This document shows positions 1 through 6,394 of a stretch of DNA of 6,987 bases, one piece after another. Position 1 is the stretch's first letter; each line of letters begins with the position of its first letter. The notes under the pieces were generated by a model that saw only the letters and a list, made by a program, of their open reading frames with translations, had not been told where the DNA came from and searched no databases. The translations under genes and the position numbers were made by a program. This DNA is from Sphingomonadales bacterium. Lineage in GTDB: Bacteria > Pseudomonadota > Alphaproteobacteria > Sphingomonadales > Sphingomonadaceae. Location of the stretch: positions 1-6,987 of the forward strand of contig JAFLDC010000142.1 in assembly GCA_017302775.1 (NCBI GenBank). The letters run 5' to 3'.

Positions 1-1127
1 GGACCAAGGCTGGCGAACTGGCGCCAAGCCTGTACTCCGATGTCGATGAGTTATGCGCGCTGGCGGGCGGGCTCAGCGATGCCGGTGCCGGCGTGTTTCA
101 GATCATCCCTGCCCCGGCCGAGCCCGCCGAGGTTGAGTTCCCCATTCTGCGGCGTGTGGCCGAAAAGTCTGGCCGACCAGTGTCGTTTACCCTGCTGGAG
201 GTCCCGGGCCAGCCGGGTGAAGGCTGGAAATATCATCTTGCGGGACTGGCCCAGGCCGCTGCAGACGGCTTAACCATGCACGGTCAGGTGGCGCCCCGCC
301 CGGTTGGCATGTTCTTTGGCCTTGATCTGTCGCTGCATCATTTCAGCAGTCACCCCAGCTACAGGACCATCGCTCATCTGACTTTGGCCGAGCGGGTGGA
401 GGCGATGCGCGATCCGGCTTTCCGCTCAAGGCTACTGGCTGAAGCACCTGAGGACACCAACCCTACAACGCTTATGCTGATCGCCGCGTTTCGGGCCGCC
501 TATCAGTGGGACGATCAACCCAATTACGAGCCGCAGCACGATGATCGCGTCGATGCCCGGGCCGCGGCGGCAGGCCAATCGCTTGACGAATATGCCTACG
601 ACGCGCTGCTGCGGGACGATGGCAGGGCGGTGTTCTATCTGCCAGCCGCCAACTATGCGCAAGGCACTCTCAAATCGGTCCGCGAAATGCTGGGTCGCCC
701 CTACACGGTGATGGCATTGGCAGACGGCGGGGCGCACTACGGCCTGATCTGTGACGCCAGTTTTCCGACCTATTTCCTCCAGCGCTGGGTGCGCGATGCC
801 GCCCAGGACGAGGCGATCGGCCTGCCCGATGCTATAGCCGAACTCACCAGTAAGGCTGCGGGGATGATCGGTCTGACCGATCGCGGGCGCATTGCCGTAG
901 GACTGAAGGCAGACGTAAACCTGATCGACCTGCCCGCACTGAAACTGCATGTCCCCACGATCGAGTATGATTTGCCAGCCGGTGGCAAGCGTTTGCATCA
1001 GCGGGTGGAGGGGATAACGGCCACGATCGTTTCAGGCGTGGTGACCTATCGCAATGGGGTTCACACGGGAGCACTGCCGGGCCGGCTGGTGCGGCGTGCG
1101 GAACCTGCTGTCGCCGCCGCCGCTTGA
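1..1127 (+). CDS. N-acyl-D-amino-acid deacylase-like amidohydrolase, C-terminal part (5' truncated by window)
   Basis: The reading frame is open from the first bases (in-frame codons from base 3) to TGA at 1125-1127, giving about 374 visible residues. Related enzymes run about 550-580 residues, so roughly 180-200 N-terminal residues, including the usual HxH metal site, lie upstream. A GTG at 93 is internal: the upstream codons read as good protein (TKAGELAPSLYSDVDEL). Family marks are the GQVAPRPVGMFFGLD stretch, the ANYAQGTLKSVREML stretch, and ADGGAHYGLICDASFPTYFL, whose first Asp (codon 723-725) fits the conserved metal/catalytic Asp of the TIM barrel. The C-terminal small beta domain reads LKADVNLIDL, then DLPAGGKRLHQRVEG and TGALPGRLVRR. 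The family hydrolyses N-acyl-D-amino acids or related amides, normally with zinc; the substrate cannot be told from sequence. It is convergent with the Lrp-type gene and not in an operon with ald. The class is secure; exact specificity is not. Confidence 0.88.
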   Translation, partial: TKAGELAPSLYSDVDELCALAGGLSDAGAGVFQIIPAPAEPAEVEFPILRRVAEKSGRPVSFTLLEVPGQPGEGWKYHLAGLAQAAADGLTMHGQVAPRPVGMFFGLDLSLHHFSSHPSYRTIAHLTLAERVEAMRDPAFRSRLLAEAPEDTNPTTLMLIAAFRAAYQWDDQPNYEPQHDDRVDARAAAAGQSLDEYAYDALLRDDGRAVFYLPAANYAQGTLKSVREMLGRPYTVMALADGGAHYGLICDASFPTYFLQRWVRDAAQDEAIGLPDAIAELTSKAAGMIGLTDRGRIAVGLKADVNLIDLPALKLHVPTIEYDLPAGGKRLHQRVEGITATIVSGVVTYRNGVHTGALPGRLVRRAEPAVAAAA

Positions 1128-1133
1128 AGCGGC
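1119..1133. terminator. Short dyad at the convergent ends of the amidohydrolase and Lrp-type genes
   Basis: GCCGCTT (1119-1125) and AAGCGGC (1127-1133) form a perfect 15-base dyad covering the amidohydrolase stop codon. It abuts the stop of the opposite gene (TAG, read 1136-1134). As a hairpin it gives a 5-bp GC stem with a TTGAA loop. No T tract follows on either strand, so an intrinsic terminator is possible but weak. It may be only a chance dyad in GC-rich sequence. Confidence 0.25.
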
Positions 1134-1592
1134 CTACCGGCCAAGCGGATAACCACCCCACCGCTTGATCCGGCGAATGGCAAAGCTCGATTTCATCGCC
1201 GAGACCCCGGGCAAGCGTGACAAGCAATCGCGGTGAATCCGGTCATAATGTTCCAGATCAGCCGCCGCGACACGCAGCAAATAATCGGCGCCGCCTGACA
1301 TCAGGTGGCAATCGATGATCTCGGGATAGTCCTGCACCGCCGCCTCGAACCGGTCCATCGCCTCGCGGCTCTGACTGGTCAGCGTGATCTCGACGAAGGC
1401 GATCGCCTTCAGCCCAAGCCGGGCGGGGTCAATCTGCGCGGCATAACCGGTGATGATCCCGGCGGTCTCCAGCGCGCGGACCCGGCGGTGGCAGGCCGAC
1501 GCAGAAACGCCGACCTGCGCGGCCAGCTCAGCAAGCGAATATGAAGAGTTTCGCTGCAGCGCGGAAATCAAAGCAAGATCGGCACGGTCCAC
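1134..1592 (-). CDS. Lrp/AsnC-family transcriptional regulator, likely regulator of ald
   Basis: The 152-residue protein has the usual length of the family. The N-terminal winged helix-turn-helix spans about residues 4-50, with the core ELAAQVGVSASACHRRVRAL at 22-41. A linker (IDPARLGLKAIAF) leads into the RAM ligand-binding/oligomerisation domain (about 62-142), which contains the typical MSGGADYLLRV segment at 98-108. The start is GTG at 1592-1590: the frame stays open upstream to a TGA at 1634-1632 but offers no ATG, GTG or TTG, and a GGGA element lies 9 bases before the GTG. Family members form dimers to octamers and bind amino acids. The gene is divergent from ald with a 136-bp shared spacer, the arrangement of AldR and ald in mycobacteria, so amino-acid-responsive control of ald plus autoregulation is the likely role. 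The domain call is firm; the target is inferred from position. Confidence 0.93.
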   Translation of the reverse strand: MDRADLALISALQRNSSYSLAELAAQVGVSASACHRRVRALETAGIITGYAAQIDPARLGLKAIAFVEITLTSQSREAMDRFEAAVQDYPEIIDCHLMSGGADYLLRVAAADLEHYDRIHRDCLSRLPGVSAMKSSFAIRRIKRWGGYPLGR

Positions 1593-1624
1593 AAAAATAT
1601 TTCCCGATAAATGCTCTTTCTTGC

Positions 1625-1676
1625 GAAAATATCACCATCTGCGTGACAGGCAAGGCCATAGATTGGTGAAACTTTC
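1625..1676. repeat. Imperfect inverted repeat, candidate Lrp-type operator pair
   Basis: GAAAATATCACC (1625-1636) is the reverse complement of GGTGATATTTTC, which matches GGTGAAACTTTC (1665-1676) at 10 of 12 positions. The arms face each other across 28 bp, with centres 40 bp apart (close to four helical turns). The left arm overlaps the proposed -10 of the regulator; the right arm lies just upstream of the proposed ald -10. This geometry fits cooperative binding of a multimeric Lrp-type protein on one DNA face. Binding itself is inference. Confidence 0.4.
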
Positions 1677-1697
1677 TTGCTAATCGCGCGTATGCTT

Positions 1698-1710
1698 GCT
1701 GCCAGGCAGC
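1698..1710. promoter_or_regulatory. 13-bp dyad in the ald leader, possible operator or small hairpin
   Basis: GCTGCC-A-GGCAGC is a perfect 13-base dyad. It begins two bases after the candidate ald -10 (1691-1696), so it would cover the expected transcription start, and it ends six bases before the Shine-Dalgarno sequence. As RNA it could form only a 4-bp stem, so a protein site is likelier than an attenuator. Chance symmetry cannot be excluded. Confidence 0.3.
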
Positions 1711-1716
1711 CGCGTC

Positions 1717-1723
1717 AGGAGAG
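1717..1723 (+). promoter_or_regulatory. Ribosome binding site of ald
   Basis: AGGAGAG is a strong Shine-Dalgarno match; AGGAG ends 7 bases before ATG at 1729. It decides the start against the in-frame TTG at 1696, which would add 11 residues absent from known alanine dehydrogenases. Confidence 0.85.
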
Positions 1724-1728
1724 CGATC

Positions 1729-2844
1729 ATGCGTGTGGGTACGGTCAAAGAAATCAAAAACCACGAGTATCGGGTCGGTCTAACCCCCGAATCGGCGCGC
1801 GAATTGGTCGCGCATGGTCACGAAGTATGGGTCGAAACCGGTGCCGGCCTGGGTATCGGAGCAACCGATGCCGATTATCAGGCAGCCGGTGCAGCGATCA
1901 AGGAAACCGCGCGCGCAGTGTTCGACGGCTGTGAGATGATCGTGAAGGTGAAGGAACCGCAGGCGGCTGAACGCGCCATGCTGCGTGAAGGCCAGGTGCT
2001 TTACACCTATCTGCATCTGGCGCCGGATCCCGAACAGACCGCCGACCTGGTGAAGTCGGGTGTCACAGCGATCGCCTATGAAACGGTGACCGGGCCGGGC
2101 AACAGCCTGCCGCTGCTAAAACCGATGAGCCAGGTGGCCGGCCGGATGAGCATCCAGGCCGGGGCGACCGCCCTGGAAAAGGCCAATGGCGGGCGCGGCG
2201 TGCTGCTGGGCGGCGTGCCGGGCGTTCTGCCGGGACGGGTGCTGGTAATCGGCGGCGGTGTGGTTGGCTTTAACGCTGCCCAGATGGCGGTGGGACTGGG
2301 GGCTGACGTTACCATCCTGGATCGCGATCCTGAAGTACTCGAGCGGCTGGGAACCCATTTCGAAAGCCGCGCCAAGACCCGCTTTTCCAACCGCGCCAAT
2401 ATCGAGCAGATGATCTGCGAGGCTGAACTGGTGATCGGCGCCGTGCTGATTCCCGGCGCCGCGGCCCCCAAACTGGTTACCCGCGACATGCTGGCCTGCA
2501 TGAAGCCAGGCGCGGTTCTGGTCGACGTGGCGATCGATCAGGGTGGGTGTTTTGAAACCAGCCATGCCACGACGCATGCCGACCCGACCTATGTGGTCGA
2601 CGGGATCGTCCATTATTGCGTCGCCAATATGCCCGGCGCGGTGGCACGGACCAGTACTTACGCCCTTAACAACGTCACCCTGCCCCATGCACTGCGGATT
2701 GCCGACCTTGGCTGGAAGGCCGCGCTGAAGGCCAACCCGCACCTCGCCGCCGGGCTCAACGTGCACCAGGGCCACGTCACTTACGAAGCGGTCGCAAGCG
2801 ACCTTGGCTACGAATATCGCCCTGTAGGAACGCTGCTGGACTGA
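1729..2844 (+). CDS. ald: Alanine dehydrogenase (NAD-dependent)
   Basis: The protein is 371 residues, the family's standard length. It catalyses the reversible oxidative deamination of L-alanine to pyruvate, ammonium and NADH in the cytoplasm, usually as a hexamer. The N-terminus [20 protein letters not shown] is diagnostic. Substrate and catalytic residues fall at the expected numbers: Arg15, Lys75 (VKVKEP), His96 (YTYLHLAPD) and Asp270 ([10 protein letters not shown]). The Rossmann motif GGGVVG is at 175-180, with the NAD-ribose acidic residue Asp198 in VTILDRD, which favours NAD over NADP. The conserved [15 protein letters not shown] block is at 301-315. ATG at 1729 is chosen for the strong ribosome binding site and the conserved N-terminus. 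The gene is divergent from the Lrp-type regulator, its likely controller, and convergent with the ArsR gene downstream. No residue is missing or odd. The physiological direction (alanine catabolism or ammonium assimilation) is not visible from sequence. Confidence 0.98.
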   Translation: MRVGTVKEIKNHEYRVGLTPESARELVAHGHEVWVETGAGLGIGATDADYQAAGAAIKETARAVFDGCEMIVKVKEPQAAERAMLREGQVLYTYLHLAPDPEQTADLVKSGVTAIAYETVTGPGNSLPLLKPMSQVAGRMSIQAGATALEKANGGRGVLLGGVPGVLPGRVLVIGGGVVGFNAAQMAVGLGADVTILDRDPEVLERLGTHFESRAKTRFSNRANIEQMICEAELVIGAVLIPGAAAPKLVTRDMLACMKPGAVLVDVAIDQGGCFETSHATTHADPTYVVDGIVHYCVANMPGAVARTSTYALNNVTLPHALRIADLGWKAALKANPHLAAGLNVHQGHVTYEAVASDLGYEYRPVGTLLD

Positions 2845-2863
2845 CCCGGCCGGCTAAGCCGGG
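2845..2863. terminator. GC-rich hairpin between the convergent ald and ArsR genes
   Basis: CCCGGC (2845-2850) pairs perfectly with GCCGGG (2858-2863) around a 7-base loop (CGGCTAA). It starts directly after the ald stop and ends 4 bases before the ArsR stop codon, filling most of the 23-bp convergent gap. No T run follows on either strand, so it may act as a weak bidirectional terminator or RNA 3' end stabiliser rather than a classical Rho-independent terminator. Confidence 0.5.
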
Positions 2864-2867
2864 CAAG

Positions 2868-3176
2868 TCAGCAGCTGTCCCCGCACAGGTCGCACAGCGC
2901 GCGTATGATAGCGCTGACGGTCGGGTCCTTCAGTTTGTAGTATCGCGTCTGAGCTGCGCCGCGGATCGTCACCACGCCTTCGTCGCGGAGCATCGCAAGA
3001 TGCTGCGATACCGACGATTGGGATAGTCCGGCTAGCGAGACCAGCTCGCTCACTGAAACTTCGCCCTCGTCCATGCGGCACAACATCAGCAGGCGTTCCG
3101 GATGGCTCATCAGTTTGAGCCGACCAGCCATGGCAAGCGAATTGGCTTTGAGTTCGGACCGGTCGGCGGCGTTCAT
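2868..3176 (-). CDS. ArsR-family repressor, BigR/SqrR-like, cysteine-rich C-terminus
   Basis: This 102-residue protein is a compact winged-helix ArsR/SmtB repressor. The core RLKLMSHPERLLMLCRM (about 19-35) is followed by the recognition helix region LSQSSVSQHLAMLRDEGVV and a beta-wing ending TRYYKLKD. Four cysteines are present: Cys33 in the second helix, and Cys95, Cys98 and Cys102 in the last eight residues (CDLCGDSC). Cys33 plus one C-terminal cysteine resembles the redox pair of BigR, SqrR and YgaV, which sense persulfide; comparison is from memory. It lacks the ELCVCDL metal box of ArsR and CadC. ATG at 3176-3174 shares one base with the RND pump's stop (TGATG). A GTG one codon earlier (3179) is an equally possible start, and only a weak TGGA precedes both. 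As last gene of the pump operon it probably represses that operon. The effector (sulfur species, thiol-reactive compound or metal) is inference. Confidence 0.9.
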   Translation of the reverse strand: MNAADRSELKANSLAMAGRLKLMSHPERLLMLCRMDEGEVSVSELVSLAGLSQSSVSQHLAMLRDEGVVTIRGAAQTRYYKLKDPTVSAIIRALCDLCGDSC

Positions 3177-6100
3177 CACGCCGAATCCAGTGGGCGACCA
3201 TCATCGCGCAGGACGATGTAGATTGCCGGAATGACCAGCACCGTCAGCAATGTTGACGAAGCCAGCCCGAACAGCAGCGAGATCGCAAGCCCCTGGAAGA
3301 TCGGGTCGGTCAAGATCACGACCGCGCCGATCATCGCTGCCGCCGCCGTCAGCACGATCGGCTTGAACCGGATCATGCCTGCCTCCAGCAGTGTTTCGCG
3401 CAGACTTTTGTCGGCGGTCCGGGAATGCCGGATGAAGTCGACGAGCAGGATCGAATTGCGCACGATGATCCCCGCCAGTGCGATGAACCCGATCATGCTG
3501 GTGGCCGTAAACGGCGCCTGAAACAGCATATGCCCAACGACAATGCCCACCAGCGTCAGTGGAATCGGGGTCAGGATCACGAGTGGTATCTTGAAACTGC
3601 GGAACTGGCCCACGACCAACACGTAGATGCCAAGCAGCGCGACCATGAACGCGCCGCCCATATCGCGGAAGGTGACCCAGGTTATCTCCCACTCACCGTC
3701 CCACAGCAGCGCAGTGGCACTTTCATCCTCGGGTTGGCCATTGAGGATCACCTCCGGCTTGGCGAGACCGTGGGCGGCCCAGTCAAACTCCTCGATCGCT
3801 TCATCAACCGCAAGCATCCCATAGATCGGCGCTTCATAGCGCCCGGCCAGTTCGGCGCTGACCATCGCCGCGCCGCGGCCGTCGCGGCGGAAGATGGCTT
3901 GCCCGCCGGGCTCCATCCGGGCCGTCACCAGCTCGCCCAGCTCGATCAGCTGACCACCGGGCGTCACTGCCACCGGCGTCGCGGCCAGACTCGCCGACCA
4001 GCTGCGCTGCGACTGGTCAAGCGACAGTTCAATCGGCAGCGGTTCCCGTTCCGCGCCGCCCAGCTCGGCGCTGCGCGGGGCATAACCCACCACTTGGGTG
4101 CCCAGCAAGGCGCCGATGCTGTCAAACACCTGGCGCTCGGACAGGCCATAGTGATCCAGCTTGGCACGGTCAGGAATGAGCTTCAGCGTCGGGCGCGATT
4201 GACCAAAGCTGTTGTCGACATCGACGATGTAGGGAACCGACTTGAATATCCGCTCTACCTGCAAGGCGGTGTTCCGGCGGGTAGCCTCATCAGGCCCATA
4301 GATTTCCGCCAGCAGCGTTGCCAGCACCGGCGGACCCGGCGGCGTTTCGACGACCTTGAGCGAGCCCCCCGCCGGCAGCGGAATCGCTTTGAGCTTTTCG
4401 CGCAGATCCACCGCGACATCATGGCTGGAACGCGAACGATCACCCTTCGACAGCAAGGTAACCATCAGGTCCCCCATCTCTGGCTGGGCGCGCAGGAAAT
4501 AGTGCCGCACCAGTCCGTTGAAGTTGAACGGAGCCGAAGTTCCGGCGTAGGCCTCCATTGAAACCACTTCAGGAACTGTGCGCGCTACCGCCGCCGCCTG
4601 CTCAAGGACGCGCGCGGTGGTTTCGAGGCTGGTGCCTTCCGGCAGGTCGGCCACCAGTTGGACTTCGCTCTTGTTGTCGAAGGGTAGCAGTTTGACCGTC
4701 ACCGCCTTGAAATAGAACATCGAACAGGCCAGCACCGTCGCGATGCCAACGCCGATCAGAAAGCGTTTGGCGCTTTGCGGTGAGGCAATGACCTTGCTGG
4801 CGTAGTGCCGGTAAAGCGCGCCAAGCTTGCCGCCGTGGTGTTCCTCGCCGTGACTGAGCGCCTGCCGCGCGAACCGGACCATCAGCCAGGGTGCAATAAT
4901 CACCGCGACGAAGAAACTGAAGATCATCGCGGCAGAGGCATTGATCGGGATCGGCGCCATATAGGGGCCCATCAACCCTGAAACAAACAGCATCGGTAGC
5001 AACGCCGCGACCACCGTAAGGGTGGCGATGATCGTGGGATTGCCGACTTCGGCAACCGCATCGATCGCTGCGTCGATCCGCGAACGGTCATCAGCCATGG
5101 CCCAGTGGCGTGCGATATTTTCGATCATCACGATCGCATCATCGACCAGAATGCCGATGGAGAAGATCAACGCAAACAGGCTAACGCGGTTGATGGTAAA
5201 GCCCATGACATTCGATGCGAACATGGTCAGCATGATCGTGGTCGGAATTACGATCGCGGTCACCCCGGCCTCGCGCCAGCCGATCGAAAAGCCGATCAGG
5301 GCAACGATCGAAACGGTTGCCAAGGCCAGATGGAAGATCAGTTCGTTGGCCTTCTCATTGGCGCTTTCGCCATAATTGCGGGTAATCGAAACTTCGACTC
5401 CCGCCGGGATCAATCGCTGCTTCAGCCCCTCGACCCGATCGACCACGCTTTCGGACACCGTCACGGCATTCGCACCGGCGCGTTTCGCGATCGCGAGGCT
5501 TACGGCCGGGGCCATCGACCACCTGCCGCTGCCGTCCTTGGCCCAGCGCCAGGCACGCGCCTGATCCTGGGTCGGCGCCTGCTCTATCCGGGCGATGTCC
5601 GACAGCAGAACCGGCGCACCGCCAACCGAGCGCACCGTCAATCCCGACAGCTCCTGTGCGTCACGTAACGTCTGCCCAGCCACCACCAGCGCGGCCTGCC
5701 CGCCTTCGCGCACGGTCCCGACCGGGAAAGCGCGATTAGCCTGCGATACCGCTTCGATGAGATTGCCGAGCGGAACGCGATAAAGCGAAAGCCGGGCGGG
5801 ATCGGGCACAACCCGCAACGCCATGCGCTGTCCGCCCGATACAAACGTCAGGCCCACATCATCCACCTTCGCGATCTCGGTCCTGAGTTTTCCGGCCAGT
5901 TCGCCCAGCGCCTGATCGTTCCAGTTGCCCGGCGCACCAGGTTTCGGCGTGAGGGTCAACACGACGATCGGCACGTCGTTGATCCCGCGGACGGTAACTT
6001 GCGGCGCGGGAACGCCGGTTGGAATGCGGGTACGGTTCGCTTCGATCTTCTCATTGATGCGGATCGCCGCGTCTTCAGGGTTCGAGCCGACCAGAAACCG

Positions 6101-6394
6101 CGCCGTCACCATGACGCCATTGTCCTGCGCCTGGGTATAGACGTGCTCAACCCCATCAACGCTCTTGACGATCGTTTCCAGCGGCTTGGCCACCAGTTCC
6201 ACCGCCTGGGGGGCCGACAGTCCGGGCGCCTGAACCATGATATCGACCATCGGCACCTTGATCTGCGGCTCCTCCTCACGCGGGATAGTAATCGTCGCGA
6301 TCAGGCCGACGATCATCGCGGCCAGCAACAACAATGGCGTGAGCGGCGACTGGATGGTCGCCCGGGTCAGTTTGCCGGAAATGCCAAGGTTCAT
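3176..6394 (-). CDS. RND-family efflux pump, inner-membrane permease
   Basis: This is a full-length, 1072-residue AcrB-like pump that uses proton flux to drive export. It shows the duplicated RND plan: TM1 about 18-37, a large periplasmic domain (38-350), TM2-TM6 (352-507), a cytoplasmic link with a small HGEEHH cluster, TM7 about 544-565, a second periplasmic domain (566-905), and TM8-TM12 (910-1062). Proton-relay aspartates are Asp418-Asp419 in TM4 (SIGILVDDAIVMIEN). The TM10 relay position, Lys940 in AcrB, is Arg979 here (AGIIVRNSILLVDF). The periplasmic segment after TM1 carries IPREEEPQIKVP (37-48), typical of a widespread RND subgroup unlike classical AcrB. ATG at 6394 overlaps the adaptor's stop by 4 bases (ATGA), and the stop overlaps the ArsR start. 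The relation is nearer drug/organic-compound pumps than CusA-type metal pumps, but the substrate cannot be assigned. No frameshift or missing segment. Confidence 0.96.
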   Translation of the reverse strand: MNLGISGKLTRATIQSPLTPLLLLAAMIVGLIATITIPREEEPQIKVPMVDIMVQAPGLSAPQAVELVAKPLETIVKSVDGVEHVYTQAQDNGVMVTARFLVGSNPEDAAIRINEKIEANRTRIPTGVPAPQVTVRGINDVPIVVLTLTPKPGAPGNWNDQALGELAGKLRTEIAKVDDVGLTFVSGGQRMALRVVPDPARLSLYRVPLGNLIEAVSQANRAFPVGTVREGGQAALVVAGQTLRDAQELSGLTVRSVGGAPVLLSDIARIEQAPTQDQARAWRWAKDGSGRWSMAPAVSLAIAKRAGANAVTVSESVVDRVEGLKQRLIPAGVEVSITRNYGESANEKANELIFHLALATVSIVALIGFSIGWREAGVTAIVIPTTIMLTMFASNVMGFTINRVSLFALIFSIGILVDDAIVMIENIARHWAMADDRSRIDAAIDAVAEVGNPTIIATLTVVAALLPMLFVSGLMGPYMAPIPINASAAMIFSFFVAVIIAPWLMVRFARQALSHGEEHHGGKLGALYRHYASKVIASPQSAKRFLIGVGIATVLACSMFYFKAVTVKLLPFDNKSEVQLVADLPEGTSLETTARVLEQAAAVARTVPEVVSMEAYAGTSAPFNFNGLVRHYFLRAQPEMGDLMVTLLSKGDRSRSSHDVAVDLREKLKAIPLPAGGSLKVVETPPGPPVLATLLAEIYGPDEATRRNTALQVERIFKSVPYIVDVDNSFGQSRPTLKLIPDRAKLDHYGLSERQVFDSIGALLGTQVVGYAPRSAELGGAEREPLPIELSLDQSQRSWSASLAATPVAVTPGGQLIELGELVTARMEPGGQAIFRRDGRGAAMVSAELAGRYEAPIYGMLAVDEAIEEFDWAAHGLAKPEVILNGQPEDESATALLWDGEWEITWVTFRDMGGAFMVALLGIYVLVVGQFRSFKIPLVILTPIPLTLVGIVVGHMLFQAPFTATSMIGFIALAGIIVRNSILLVDFIRHSRTADKSLRETLLEAGMIRFKPIVLTAAAAMIGAVVILTDPIFQGLAISLLFGLASSTLLTVLVIPAIYIVLRDDGRPLDSA

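Larger units (their letters stand above)
1593..1728. promoter_or_regulatory. Divergent control region between the Lrp-type gene and ald
   Basis: This 136-bp spacer must hold both promoters. It is more AT-rich at the regulator end (1593-1632) than the surrounding genes. For the regulator, a plausible - strand promoter is TTGCCT (read 1653-1648), 16 bases, then TATTTT (read 1631-1626). For ald, TATGCT (1691-1696) is a fair -10 with no good -35 at the right distance, as is common for activator-dependent promoters. CTTTCTTGC occurs twice in direct orientation (1616-1624 and 1672-1680), 56 bp apart. Separate entries describe the inverted repeat and dyad. The promoter hexamers are eyeballed; the existence of a shared control region is much surer than the exact boxes. 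Confidence 0.6.

Noticed and set aside
432..998. Antisense open frame of 188 codons inside the amidohydrolase gene
   Set aside because: The + strand frame has clear family motifs throughout; the antisense frame has none and no convincing ribosome binding site.
1623..1636. GG-N10-GC arrangement on the - strand resembling a sigma-54 promoter upstream of the Lrp-type gene
   Set aside because: Only the invariant GG and GC fit. The CACG part of the -24 box is absent, the -12 box reads TCGC rather than TTGC, and Lrp-type genes do not usually use sigma-54.
1664..1680. TGG...TTGC on the + strand resembling a sigma-54 promoter for ald
   Set aside because: GG and GC are separated by 12 bases rather than the required 10.
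1696..1728. Upstream TTG start giving a 382-residue alanine dehydrogenase
   Set aside because: The extra 11 residues do not exist in the family, and the strong AGGAGAG serves ATG at 1729.
2116..2775. Antisense open frame of 219 codons inside ald
   Set aside because: ald is intact with all catalytic residues. The antisense translation is rich in His, Gly and Gln without domain character, so it is a shadow frame.
2854..3204. Alternative - strand frame of 116 codons overlapping the ArsR gene
   Set aside because: It is another frame of the same DNA, arginine-rich and without a domain, whereas the ArsR frame has a full winged helix and a coupled start.
3425..4561. Long + strand open frame of 378 codons opposite the RND pump gene
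   Set aside because: It lies wholly antisense to an unmistakable pump gene, has His/Arg/Gln-rich low-complexity translation with no recognisable domain, and is the kind of shadow frame expected in high-GC DNA.
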